Assembly: GCA_000733415.1 (NCBI GenBank)
Contig: KL662191.1
Coordinates: 5,696,140-5,760,139 of the forward strand
Origin: [Leptolyngbya] sp. JSC-1
GTDB taxonomy: Bacteria > Cyanobacteriota > Cyanobacteriia > Elainellales > Elainellaceae
Length of the DNA: 64,000 nucleotides
Reading direction: 5' to 3'
Part shown: piece after piece, positions 1 to 8,491 of the stretch
How the letters are laid out: every line of letters starts with the position of its first letter
Position numbering within the stretch: position 1 is the first letter of the stretch
Notes under the pieces: generated by a model
What the model saw: only the letters and a program-made list of their open reading frames with translations
Told to the model about the DNA's origin: nothing
Databases searched by the model: none
Program-made: the position numbers and the translations under genes

Positions 1-1
1 G

Positions 2-217
2 AGCAAGCTCCTTGCACTACTCTCATTAGCCCTGTGCTGGGTTATCCTCACTGGAGCCTGGCTTCATCAGATTAAGCCATTGACGATTAAAAAGCATGGA
101 CGCAGAGCCAAGAGTATTTTCCGTTATGGCTTTGACCATCTCCGCCACATTGTTCTCAACTTGGAGCAGAAAATGAATGATTTTCGGGATGTTCTACAAT
201 TTTTGTCCTGTACTTAG
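2..217 (+). CDS. IS4-family transposase, C-terminal part (cut by window edge)
   Basis: An open frame without a start runs from base 2 to a TAG at 215-217 and encodes about 71 residues. It contains LCWV, the basic stretch IKKHGRRAKSIFRYG and the ending FLSCT, which I recognise as the C-terminal tail of IS4-type DDE transposases common in cyanobacteria. The catalytic domain lies outside the window, so activity cannot be judged. The frame overlaps the 3' end of the convergent deacetylase gene by 24 bases, which suggests the element's right end lies just past 217 and inside, or directly against, that gene. The inverted repeat of the element could not be delimited because its other end is not visible. 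Confidence 0.72.
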   Translation, partial: SKLLALLSLALCWVILTGAWLHQIKPLTIKKHGRRAKSIFRYGFDHLRHIVLNLEQKMNDFRDVLQFLSCT

Positions 218-2278
218 GTTTAAGCCACATGCTTGAAGCTGAAGTCCTTGAGGTGGTACGAGGGCGACTACATGGGGAACAGGACGCGGCTCGTAGCTCA
301 TTTGCGATTTACCTTGAAAAACCAGCGAAGCGCTAGCTCCAGAATCCAACATCACCGCCTCGCGCAATCCGGCTTGACTAAGCGCCATTCCCAGACTGAC
401 CGAATCCACATAATCGCCAGATACTCCTATAACCGGACGTCCTGCCTGATCAATGCCCCAGAAGGCGCGGTCGCGAGCGGCATCAAAATCAAATAAATTG
501 CCGAAGCTTGCGGCTGACTGCGGTTCCCCATCTTTGACTAACCAGGCCGCTGCCACAAAGGCATCGGTCAATCCAGGCAGCTCGGCTTTTACGCCTGCTA
601 GGGTATTATGCCGATTTGGGTCGAAGGGAATGTACTTTACCTGAGTTGGGTTAATCAGCACTAGAGGCCGGTTAGCAATGCGGCGAATTTCTTTGCTCTG
701 TCCCGGTACAAACCGGCCTGTGTTTTGGCTGAAGACAGGACCCACCATCACGTTAGAATTGAGCGCTTCGAGCGAGAAAAAACCGCCATCAACGGCGGCC
801 AGGGCATTTGTCTTAGCGATAATTTCACCGACTTGGTAGCGACTGTCGGCATGAAGGGTCACAGGTCTACCTCCGGTTGCTAAAATCAGCGGCACCTGAT
901 CGATTGTGACTCGGTTCAGTTGAACAGCCGCATCAAAGCGGAAGGCATTTTCCGGCAGGGGCATCAGACCACCATCTGCTTGCTCGATTACGGCTTCTAG
1001 CCTGCTCTGACCAATCCGTTCAATGCTCAGTAAAGAATCTGATGCGCCCGCAAACTGATCGATTTCGTCGTTCATCGTCAGAGCCGCTTCATAGCCGGCC
1101 AATCCGGCCCATTGCTGAACCCGTTTGTCATATTTGCCTTCTGGATAGACAAAATAGTTGATCGGAATCCCCAACTCGGTTTCCAGAATTCGCTTGGACT
1201 CGACGATTTCCCAGCGCAGTTCCTGGTCCGATAGTTTCCGCAGGTCAGACGGATGGCTGACGCTGTGAGAGGCAATCGTCACTAGCGGATCTGCCGCCAT
1301 TTGCCGTAGCTGCGACCAAGTCAAGCTAGAGCGTCCAATTTTTTTCCCAACTTTGTTGGTGTAGATACCAAACACAGCAGGATAATTATATTGTTTCAAC
1401 AGCGTATAAACGTAAGTGTAATGTCCCTCATAGCCATCATCAAAACTCAGTAGAATCGGCTTAGGGGGAAGCGGCAGCCCGGTCTGTAGATGTGTGACTA
1501 ACTGGTCGAGGCTAATCGGCGTTAAGCCATTTTTTTGAATCAACTGCAGGTCCGCTTCCAACTCTGGAGGCGTCACATCAAAGAACACCTGCTTAGTTGG
1601 CAAAATATCGTGATACATAATCACGGGAACTCTGGCTAATCTAGCCGCTGCATGAATACCAGGAAAGGCCGGAGCGGATGCCTGAACCGCAAGCACGGTT
1701 GCTAAGTCCGTTAGGGTCATGCCCGTTTGGATCGGGGGTTGACTTGGATCAGTTGAGCCAGTCGAATTAGCCAAACTTGTCGGGTCGGAGGCAGTTGACG
1801 GGCGCGAATTGGGAATTGGGCCAGAATTGGAGCGAGTGGAGCGGTTGATTGAACGACTAGTTCTAGTATCGGGGCTACGACAAACGGCAGGCTTTGAATT
1901 GTTTGCATGATGGCCAGCGGTCGGCGGCTTTGCTTGCTGTTCTGCCAGTTTTTCTACGGGCCTGACTGGCTTTTCGACTGACTTTTCTATTTCGGCCTCC
2001 TCGATGGCTGATTCAGCAGCCAATGGCCTAGCTTCAGATGAGTTGAGTCGCAACTGCTGGGTTAGACTCCTGGCTAAGTTATGGTTCTGGGGCAGGTTCT
2101 GCGATACCAGAGGAATAAGAGACTTCAACCAGGGCACAGCGGGTGCCGCTAGAACCGTGACAAGCAGACTGAAACGAATCAAACGATAGGAGTTTGACCT
2201 AGGATAATCGAATTTTCCGAGCTTCCCACACCACGTCAACCGGAACCACTTCATGTTCGTTAGCTGGTTTAGCAGCAA
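194..2278 (-). CDS. membrane-anchored polysaccharide deacetylase / phosphodiester glycosidase fusion
   Basis: 694 residues. An N-terminal hydrophobic helix (about residues 35-55) is followed by a Ser/Thr/Pro-rich spacer to about 190. A NodB-type polysaccharide deacetylase domain follows, with VIMYHD, the metal-site motif SFDDG near 278-282 and SHSVSHP near 336-342. The C-terminal third carries DGGFF and DSGASASL, typical of the phosphodiester glycosidase (NAGPA) fold. It is predicted to act outside the cytoplasmic membrane on N-acetylated cell-envelope polysaccharide or on a sugar phosphodiester; the substrate is unknown. The last dozen or so residues lie against the IS4 fragment and may be encoded by insertion-sequence DNA, since the family usually ends soon after HVVALVPP. 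The start is the first Met before the membrane helix. A pairing of these two domains is seen in other cyanobacteria, so the fusion itself is probably genuine. Confidence 0.85.
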   Translation of the reverse strand: MLLNQLTNMKWFRLTWCGKLGKFDYPRSNSYRLIRFSLLVTVLAAPAVPWLKSLIPLVSQNLPQNHNLARSLTQQLRLNSSEARPLAAESAIEEAEIEKSVEKPVRPVEKLAEQQAKPPTAGHHANNSKPAVCRSPDTRTSRSINRSTRSNSGPIPNSRPSTASDPTSLANSTGSTDPSQPPIQTGMTLTDLATVLAVQASAPAFPGIHAAARLARVPVIMYHDILPTKQVFFDVTPPELEADLQLIQKNGLTPISLDQLVTHLQTGLPLPPKPILLSFDDGYEGHYTYVYTLLKQYNYPAVFGIYTNKVGKKIGRSSLTWSQLRQMAADPLVTIASHSVSHPSDLRKLSDQELRWEIVESKRILETELGIPINYFVYPEGKYDKRVQQWAGLAGYEAALTMNDEIDQFAGASDSLLSIERIGQSRLEAVIEQADGGLMPLPENAFRFDAAVQLNRVTIDQVPLILATGGRPVTLHADSRYQVGEIIAKTNALAAVDGGFFSLEALNSNVMVGPVFSQNTGRFVPGQSKEIRRIANRPLVLINPTQVKYIPFDPNRHNTLAGVKAELPGLTDAFVAAAWLVKDGEPQSAASFGNLFDFDAARDRAFWGIDQAGRPVIGVSGDYVDSVSLGMALSQAGLREAVMLDSGASASLVFQGKSQMSYEPRPVPHVVALVPPQGLQLQACGLNLSTGQKL

Positions 2279-2502
2279 AAACTTCCGCTGCTAGATTTAG
2301 CGGATTTTGAAGCACTTGTCAGGTGCTACAAACTACATTCCAGCTAATATTTTTGAAAATAGGCCAATTCAGCAAATCGGGGGCTAAGAACGCTCGCCCC
2401 CTGTATAAAAAATTGGTTGCTGATCTTGTCCTACTCGTACTGATTTTGTAATACGTGGTCCTGTAACACTATGGGATGATCGTAGTTACAGTCTACGCCT
2501 AC

Positions 2503-2778
2503 TTACTCTTCATCGGGCTTGTTCACCTCTTTTGCCATTTCCCGGAAGGCGTTTGGATCGCCAGCTGAGGTGCTAGATTCCGACGAAACTTCTGCGGCAG
2601 CTTGGCTTCCTGCTTCGGTGCGGTCAATGTCAGCTACGTCGAACTGCTTTGAGCGTTCATAGTCAGCAGAAACATCCACATTGGGTGCCTGTTCTTCCCC
2701 TTCCTTAATCTCTTCAACAAGCTGTTGAGCATCGTAGTTAGCGGTGGTTACATCGCCGGTGGTATTTACGTCTGACAT
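2503..2778 (-). CDS. small acidic hypothetical protein
   Basis: 91 residues, rich in Glu, Asp, Ser and Ala, with no hydrophobic segment and no cysteine. It is likely soluble and largely disordered. The frame begins with two adjacent ATG codons; AGGAGG lies only 2 bases before the first but 5 bases before the second, so I choose the second. No family is recognised. It is transcribed divergently from the carotenoid protein gene across a 226-base gap that must hold both promoters, which may mean shared stress or light control, though nothing in the sequence proves that. Confidence 0.6.
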   Translation of the reverse strand: MSDVNTTGDVTTANYDAQQLVEEIKEGEEQAPNVDVSADYERSKQFDVADIDRTEAGSQAAAEVSSESSTSAGDPNAFREMAKEVNKPDEE

Positions 2779-3004
2779 CATGGCCTCCTATCGCCTGTCG
2801 GCTACATCGATAAGTTGTAATCGACACAATCTTATGCGGCCCGTTCCGCTTCTTCTATCGACCCCAAGAGAGATTCCCGCTCAATAAACAGTTGGAGTTT
2901 TTAGGTGTCAAACGCTAAAGAAACTCTGCCCCTGGAATGGTTTTCTGCAAAAAACAATTTGATTAACTGTGAAGGCAAACGGTGATTAGTTAGGAGAATT
3001 AGCG

Positions 3005-3532
3005 ATGACTTTAGCAGATGATTCTACTTCAGAATTACTCACAGGCGATACTCAAAAGTTATTCGAGTCTTACAACAAGCTAGGTACTGACGACAAACTA
3101 GCGTTACTTTATCTGCTGTATGAGGCAATGGGAGACGAGATTACCCCTGCTGCACCCACTGCCGCCGATCCAAATTTGGCCCCCGTGCTGCTAGGTGATT
3201 TCTATTCCCTTGCTCAAGATGAGCAGCTTGCTGTGATGCGTCAAATCGTAAATGGGGAAGACACCGAGTATTCCCGCGCTTATGGTGCCCTGACGCCCAA
3301 TAACCAGCTTCTTGTTTGGTATGCCTGGGCACAGGGAATGGGTGATACGGTCGTAGATATGCCGTCTGATTATCAAACTCCGCAGGCTATCAATAATGTT
3401 CTGAATCAGATTGAGCAGCTAGAGTTTCAACAGCAAATTTCGATTCTGCGGGAAGTTGCTAATCAGATGGGTTATAGCGATGTCCAACCCATTCCATCCC
3501 AAGCCGAAACTGGTAAAACAGCTAGCTTGTAG
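3005..3532 (+). CDS. helical carotenoid protein (stand-alone N-terminal domain of orange carotenoid protein)
   Basis: 175 residues matching the all-helical carotenoid-binding domain of OCP and lacking the NTF2-like C-terminal regulatory domain. LALLYLLYEAMG aligns with OCP LALLWFAYTEMG, so carotenoid-contacting W41 appears as Y36 while Y44 is kept as Y39. The OCP W110-Y111 pair is W105-Y106 here, and the R155 equivalent is R149 in SILREV. Such HCPs bind a ketocarotenoid; different clades quench phycobilisome excitation, quench singlet oxygen, or do neither. The clade cannot be assigned by eye. AGGAG stands 8 bases before the ATG. No CTD homolog or fluorescence recovery protein is encoded nearby in the window. 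The 20-residue C-terminal tail is polar. Confidence 0.9.
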   Translation: MTLADDSTSELLTGDTQKLFESYNKLGTDDKLALLYLLYEAMGDEITPAAPTAADPNLAPVLLGDFYSLAQDEQLAVMRQIVNGEDTEYSRAYGALTPNNQLLVWYAWAQGMGDTVVDMPSDYQTPQAINNVLNQIEQLEFQQQISILREVANQMGYSDVQPIPSQAETGKTASL

Positions 3533-3570
3533 AAATCCTGCTATCCGAATAAAATTCACCACAAACTCTC

Positions 3571-3630
3571 AAAGACGTTCCACTACAGTAGCTGGACTAT
3601 AGTGGTCGGCCTCTAGTTGGAGCGTCTTTT
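3571..3630 (+). terminator. terminator-like nested inverted repeat
   Basis: AAAGACGTTCCA pairs with TGGAGCGTCTTTT (one mismatch), and an inner dyad CCACTA/TAGTGG lies within it. The T-run ends the outer arm, as expected for a Rho-independent terminator of the carotenoid protein gene 38 bases upstream. It could also serve the convergent SDR gene. Confidence 0.65.
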
Positions 3631-3739
3631 GAATTGGGATCTTTAGTCTGATCTTTAGTCGCAAGTTGAAAGTGCGAATTGAACGATTAAACGATTAAAC
3701 GATTGATTCACGCTGATTTCACAGTATCGTGCTCACGAC

Positions 3740-4519
3740 TTAGCCTTGCAACAAGGACTGCCCACCATCGATCCAGATTTCGGTTCCGGTAATATGGCTG
3801 GCTGCATCTGACGCTAAAAACGCCACAAGCTGAGCCACCTGATCCGGGCTGCCCATTTGCCCCTCCGAAAGGGGAATCGCGCCTTCCGGAAACTCAACAC
3901 GCGGGCGGATCTCGTCTAGATCATACTTGCGGGTTGTTTCAATAATGTTGGTGGCAATCGCGCCAGGACAAATCACATTGATACGGACATGATATTTCGC
4001 TAACTCTAGCGCTACCATTTTGGTAAACGCAACTTGGGCTGCTTTAGAGCAGGCATAGGCAGTAGCCCCAGTGTTGCTAAACATACGGGTACCATTCACC
4101 GAAGACGTGACGATAATTGAACCACCTTGTTGCTTCAAATAGGGAACTGCGTATTTTACAGTTAGGAAGGTGCCTGTTAGATTAACATTCAAAACTGCAT
4201 TCCAATCATCTAACTCTAGTTCTTCTACAGGTGCCCACACCCCATTAATTCCAGCATTTGCAAACACAATATCAAGCTTGCCCCATTTGTCTACAATATG
4301 ATTGACGGCTTGCTGCATGGCACCAGCTTCGGATACATCAGCTGCAATGGGAATTGCTCTGCTCCACTGTTGCAGTTGGCTGGCAGCTTGTTCTAATCCT
4401 TCTGCATCGAGGTCAATGAGGCCCACATTGGCTCCCTGCTGCGTAAACAGCTTTGCGGTTGCAAAACCAATACCAGAGTTGCCACCTGTGATTAGCGCTA
4501 CTTTTCCGGCTAGCTGCAT
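3740..4519 (-). CDS. short-chain dehydrogenase/reductase (SDR)
   Basis: 259 residues, full length for a classical SDR. The N-terminal Rossmann motif is TGGNSGIG, followed by NAG at the end of beta-4, the catalytic Ser in TSSVNG and the YACSK pair. The acidic LIDLDAE after beta-2 suggests NAD(H) preference, an inference from the usual rule. It should oxidise or reduce a sugar, alcohol or keto compound; the sequence is of the glucose/ribitol dehydrogenase-like group but the substrate is not predictable. The C-terminal GTEIWIDGGQS is typical. It is divergent from the GH31 gene with about 190 bases between the starts, so the two might share regulation in sugar use. Confidence 0.85.
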   Translation of the reverse strand: MQLAGKVALITGGNSGIGFATAKLFTQQGANVGLIDLDAEGLEQAASQLQQWSRAIPIAADVSEAGAMQQAVNHIVDKWGKLDIVFANAGINGVWAPVEELELDDWNAVLNVNLTGTFLTVKYAVPYLKQQGGSIIVTSSVNGTRMFSNTGATAYACSKAAQVAFTKMVALELAKYHVRINVICPGAIATNIIETTRKYDLDEIRPRVEFPEGAIPLSEGQMGSPDQVAQLVAFLASDAASHITGTEIWIDGGQSLLQG

Positions 4520-4711
4520 AATTCCACGTTGCCTCTAGTCACTCCAATTCCATTTAAAGAGAAGCAACATTGGTGCAGAATCGCTCGCAGGAGAGAGGCA
4601 ACCAGTTTAGGAAGGCATTCTCTGGATAGAGATTGCAACTGCCAGCAGGGCTGGTATGGTAAAGCCAGGATAACGCCAGATATTTCGTCTAGAGCTAGTA
4701 GGGGAAATCTA

Positions 4712-7105
4712 ATGCCAGAGTTTTTGGGACAAATGCCGACCATCGCACCCGCGTGGACATCGATCAGCCGAATTCAGGACGTTGCGGTTGATCAACAGGT
4801 AATTCATCTAACCGTTGTTAGCTCAGAGACTAGCTCAGATGGAAAAATAGACACAATATCAGCTCGGATGCAGCTCAGTTTGCTAGCTCCTAACCTGATT
4901 CGCGTCCGATTTAGCCCCACCGGAACCTTCTTGCCGCGCCGCTCTTGGGCTGTAACGACTGACGATGGCCACTGGGCGGCTTTTCCCTACGAGCTTCAAG
5001 ACAGCCCAGAAAAGCTAGAAATTACCACTGAAAAGATGCGCCTCCGTCTAGACAAATCGACGGCAAAGCTCACCTGTTTTGATCAACAGCAGCGCCCGTT
5101 TGCCCAGGATATAGACTTGGGAATTGCCTGGCGACAGGAAACGATTGCCTGCTGGAAGCAAATTGAATCCGATGAACATTTTTACGGCTTTGGGGAACGG
5201 ACTGGCCTGCTGGATAAACTCGGCCAACGCCTGACCAATTGGACCACCGATTCGCTCGATTACCATGCCCTCACCGATGAAATGTATCAGGCGATTCCCT
5301 TTTTTATGGCGCTGCGGCCCCAGCTCGGCTACGGCATCTTTTTCAACACCACTTTCTGGAGTTGCTTTGACATGGGCGCAGAGCAATCGGGCATCTGGCG
5401 CATGGAAACCCACAGCAGCGAACTCGATTACTACATTATCTATGGTCCCGAGCCTGCGGCAATTCTCGAAACCTACACTGCCCTAACCGGACGCATGCCA
5501 CTACCGCCTCAATGGGCGATTGGCTATCATCAATGTCGCTGGAGCTATCGTTCCGAGCAAGAAGTCAGAGCATTAGCGGCTGAATTCCGCCAACGTTCCA
5601 TTCCTTGTGATGTGATTCATCTTGATATCGATTACATGCATGGATTTCGAGTATTCACCTGGAATCCAGAACGCTTTCCCGATCCAGCTCAATTGCTTCA
5701 TGACCTTAAGCAGGAGGGGTTCAGGATTGTAACCATTGTTGATCCGGGCGTCAAGTTTGAACCGGATACTAACTATGCTGTGCTGGAAACCGGGCTACAG
5801 CAAAATTACTTTGTGCAGCATCGCGACGGCAAAATTTTTCATGGCTATGTCTGGCCAGATCGTGCCGTATTCCCCGACTTTATGCGGGCTGACGTGCGGC
5901 AGTGGTGGAGCGAATCCCATCGTGCCTTAACCGATGCGGGGGTCGCCGGAGTCTGGAACGATATGAACGAACCAGCCCTCAACGATCGGCCCTTTGGCGA
6001 TCCGGGGGTAAAAATTCCGTTGCCGCTGGATGCGCCGCAAGGAACCGGAGCCGACCAAACCACCCATGCAGAAACACATAACCTATACGGCATGATGATG
6101 GCCCGCGCCGCTGCCGAAGCGCTAGACCAACAGCGACCAAACCAACGCTCGTTTGTGTTGACCCGTTCGGGTTATGCCGGAATTCAACGCTGGTCAGCCG
6201 TGTGGACCGGAGACAATCACTCGCGCTGGGAATATCTGGAAATGTCGCTGCCAATGCTGTGCAATCTAGGGCTATCGGGTGTGGCCTTTGTGGGAGCCGA
6301 TATTGGCGGTTTTGCTGGCAATGCTACTGCAGAGTTGTTTGCTCGTTGGATGCAGGTTGGGATGCTCTATCCGCTGATGCGTGCCCATTCGATTATCAAC
6401 AGTATGCAGCATGAGCCGTGGGTGTTCGGCGAACAGGTCGAGCAAATTTGCCGCCAATATATCGAACTGCGTTACCAGCTTTTACCCTATTTCTATACCC
6501 TGTTCTGGCAAGCTGCATCGACAGGAGCACCCATTTTGCGTCCCTTACTCTATGAGTTTCCTAATGATCTCCAAACCAGCCAAATGTATGACCAAGTGAT
6601 GTTAGGCAGCTCGCTGATGGCAGCTCCAGTACTGCGTCCAGGCGTCACCCACCGAGCGGTTTACTTACCAGAAGGCACCTGGTTTGACTGGTGGACAGGC
6701 GAAGAATTGCCGGGGAGAACGTCCATTTTGGCTGAGGCTCCCTTAGAGAAAATGCCGCTTTATGTCAAAGCTGGAGCTATTATTCCGCTAGCGCCGGTGC
6801 AGCAGCATGTCCAAGCCGCGCCAGTTAGTCAGTTGCGCATCAAGATCTGGCCAGGAACGGGGGCATGGACGCTATACGAAGACGATGGCGAAAGTTTTGA
6901 CTATCGAACTGGTGCCTGGGCTACTACGACCTATAGAGTTCGCACTGAGGATGCCCAAACAATTGTTGAAATTGATCCGCGAATCGGACAGTGGCAACCA
7001 GGTGAACGCACCGTCACTGTAGAGGTGGTTGGTATGGAAGAACAGCAGTTTAAGGATAGCGGTACAGCCCAGACACTAGTATTTGATGGCTTACTGAATA
7101 GCTGA
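4712..7105 (+). CDS. glycoside hydrolase family 31 alpha-glucosidase
   Basis: 797 residues from the chosen ATG. The open frame extends 61 codons further upstream, but that stretch has no family similarity and AGGGG sits just before the ATG at 4712. Family 31 signatures are clear: HLDIDYMHGFRVFTW, the nucleophile region GVWNDMNEP (Asp near 417), WTGDNHS with the likely acid/base Asp near 501, and VGADIGGF. N-terminal and C-terminal beta-sandwich domains flank the barrel. It should release glucose from non-reducing ends of alpha-glucans or maltooligosaccharides, perhaps in glycogen turnover. No signal peptide is visible, so it is probably cytoplasmic. An imperfect hairpin follows the stop. Confidence 0.92.
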   Translation: MPEFLGQMPTIAPAWTSISRIQDVAVDQQVIHLTVVSSETSSDGKIDTISARMQLSLLAPNLIRVRFSPTGTFLPRRSWAVTTDDGHWAAFPYELQDSPEKLEITTEKMRLRLDKSTAKLTCFDQQQRPFAQDIDLGIAWRQETIACWKQIESDEHFYGFGERTGLLDKLGQRLTNWTTDSLDYHALTDEMYQAIPFFMALRPQLGYGIFFNTTFWSCFDMGAEQSGIWRMETHSSELDYYIIYGPEPAAILETYTALTGRMPLPPQWAIGYHQCRWSYRSEQEVRALAAEFRQRSIPCDVIHLDIDYMHGFRVFTWNPERFPDPAQLLHDLKQEGFRIVTIVDPGVKFEPDTNYAVLETGLQQNYFVQHRDGKIFHGYVWPDRAVFPDFMRADVRQWWSESHRALTDAGVAGVWNDMNEPALNDRPFGDPGVKIPLPLDAPQGTGADQTTHAETHNLYGMMMARAAAEALDQQRPNQRSFVLTRSGYAGIQRWSAVWTGDNHSRWEYLEMSLPMLCNLGLSGVAFVGADIGGFAGNATAELFARWMQVGMLYPLMRAHSIINSMQHEPWVFGEQVEQICRQYIELRYQLLPYFYTLFWQAASTGAPILRPLLYEFPNDLQTSQMYDQVMLGSSLMAAPVLRPGVTHRAVYLPEGTWFDWWTGEELPGRTSILAEAPLEKMPLYVKAGAIIPLAPVQQHVQAAPVSQLRIKIWPGTGAWTLYEDDGESFDYRTGAWATTTYRVRTEDAQTIVEIDPRIGQWQPGERTVTVEVVGMEEQQFKDSGTAQTLVFDGLLNS

Positions 7106-7137
7106 TTTGGCGTTCATCAACTGTAGGAACAGGAGTC

Positions 7138-7170
7138 AGAAGTTAGCATATCTCCTGACTTCTAACTTCT
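7138..7170. terminator. hairpin between convergent genes
   Basis: AGAAGTTAG at 7138-7146 is the reverse complement of CTAACTTCT at 7162-7170, with a 15-base loop. It lies between the convergent GH31 gene and the 65-residue gene and may end both transcripts. There is no strong T-run. Similar GACTTCTAACTTC sequences are common dispersed repeats in cyanobacteria, so it could be one of those. Confidence 0.45.
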
Positions 7171-7176
7171 CGCTCC

Positions 7177-7374
7177 TTACCTCACTAACACAGTCATGTA
7201 TTTGCCTTCCAAGGGGGCAGGAATCAGAGGTGTAAATCGGGTACGGTCACTGGCAATCTGCTTGACGGTAAACTCGTTCATCTGGTGAATCACCTGGTCC
7301 CGTGTGCTGATAATCCAGATCTGCACTCGCTCGTCACAAGGAGTCTTCAACAGTGCGTTGAACTCAGTGGTCAT
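7177..7374 (-). CDS. small hypothetical protein
   Basis: 65 residues with a balanced composition and no membrane segment. It includes FNALLKTPCDERVQIWI and ends in KYMTVLVR. GAGG lies 8 bases before the ATG, which supports translation. It resembles small conserved cyanobacterial proteins of unknown function, but I cannot name a family. It stands alone, convergent to the GH31 gene, and has 450 bases of non-coding DNA ahead of it. Confidence 0.55.
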   Translation of the reverse strand: MTTEFNALLKTPCDERVQIWIISTRDQVIHQMNEFTVKQIASDRTRFTPLIPAPLEGKYMTVLVR

Positions 7375-7824
7375 TGTTATAACCTCGCTGATGAAGTTGG
7401 AAGAAATGGCTTAAGGCAGTTTGCCCTAACTACTGGGGGACATCAGCGAGGCTGCTAATTGATCTTGTACAATCAACACAGCCTCACCTCCTGCCTGCTA
7501 CAGGAAGTTAGGTTAGCTGGTCCACGGGTGCTGCTAATACTCTGGATCAACGCCCTGAGCCTTAGGTTCTAGTACCATCTTCAGCAGGCGAGTCGAAACC
7601 CCTTATTTTGTCCTCCATCGCTTCCACAGGTTTAGAACCCTACCTGATTCACAACTACCTACTTAGCGTTAGCGGGGCAGCGCCGGAGGTGCCGAAGGCA
7701 GAGGGGTCGTTCCTGCAAATCAACCAGAGTTGGATAGCTGATTGTCCAACTCGGTCAATTGAAATGGCAGCCCAACTGACTTGGCCGCAAGAGCACCTCA
7801 ATAAAACAACAAAATGTCGCTGGC
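7375..7824. other. non-coding stretch
   Basis: This lies between the 65-residue gene's start and the stop of the universal stress gene. An 84-codon forward frame from 7608 has no ribosome site and no family features, so I do not call it. I see no RNA gene. The promoter of the 65-residue gene should be in the first part. Confidence 0.4.
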
Positions 7825-8241
7825 TTACGGCACAATCAGCACCGGACAGGGCGACAGGTTGATCACCCGATTCGTGACGCTTTCTGCCACACCTTCATCG
7901 GTGAGGCCCAGACCCCGGCAGCCCATGATGATCAGGTCGGCGTTCAGTTCGTCGGCCACATCGCAGATGATAAAGGCGGGTTTGCCTTCCCGTTCCACAA
8001 TTTCGGCCTCAATCCCTTGCTCGCGGAAGAGAGCTTTGGCATCGGCCAGTAGTTCGGCAATGGCGTCCGGCGAAGTCATCGTGCGCTCGGCAGCGGAGGT
8101 GGGTGGCGTTTCCTGCGGTGATTCCACCACCGATAGAATGATCAATTTGCTCTGATAGGTTTTGACCACATTGGCAACCGTATCAACCGCCTCACGCGAT
8201 TCTCGGCTCTGGTCGATTGGAAACAGCACAGTCTTAAACAT
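7825..8241 (-). CDS. universal stress protein (UspA family)
   Basis: 138 residues. The frame opens 6 codons earlier, but MFKTVLFPIDQS is the normal family start and GAGG lies just ahead of it. The N-terminal VLFPIDQS and the C-terminal ADLIIMGCRGLGL and CPVLIVP are family hallmarks. In the ATP-binding motif G-2X-G-9X-G-(S/T) the first two glycines are present but the third is replaced by Glu (VAES), so ATP binding may be weakened or lost. It probably acts as a small cytoplasmic stress-response dimer. It is divergent from pgk, 250 bases away. Confidence 0.87.
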   Translation of the reverse strand: MFKTVLFPIDQSRESREAVDTVANVVKTYQSKLIILSVVESPQETPPTSAAERTMTSPDAIAELLADAKALFREQGIEAEIVEREGKPAFIICDVADELNADLIIMGCRGLGLTDEGVAESVTNRVINLSPCPVLIVP

Positions 8242-8491
8242 GGCATGCCTCACCAACAAACAAGGCTAGAAACATCGAGTTTTACCCACAAATGAAGCTG
8301 AACAAATCAGTCCTGTTAATACCTTATCGTTGATTTTTGCCCCTCATGCCTGATCCTTCATGCTTTCTTAGCGTGCTGGGCTACAGATTTTTCTGAAAAT
8401 CTCTGTAAGGAATAGCCGCAGCCGATTCCAAGAATGATCCCTCTTCCCATACAATAACCAATAGGTAAAAAGACTCATCCAGGGGGTTCTT

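Noticed and set aside
4529..4711. N-terminal extension of the GH31 protein
   Set aside because: The 61 extra residues are not family-like, and AGGGG lies before the internal ATG at 4712.
7608..7862. 84-codon plus-strand frame before the universal stress gene
   Set aside because: It has no ribosome site, no family features, and runs into the 3' end of the stress protein gene.
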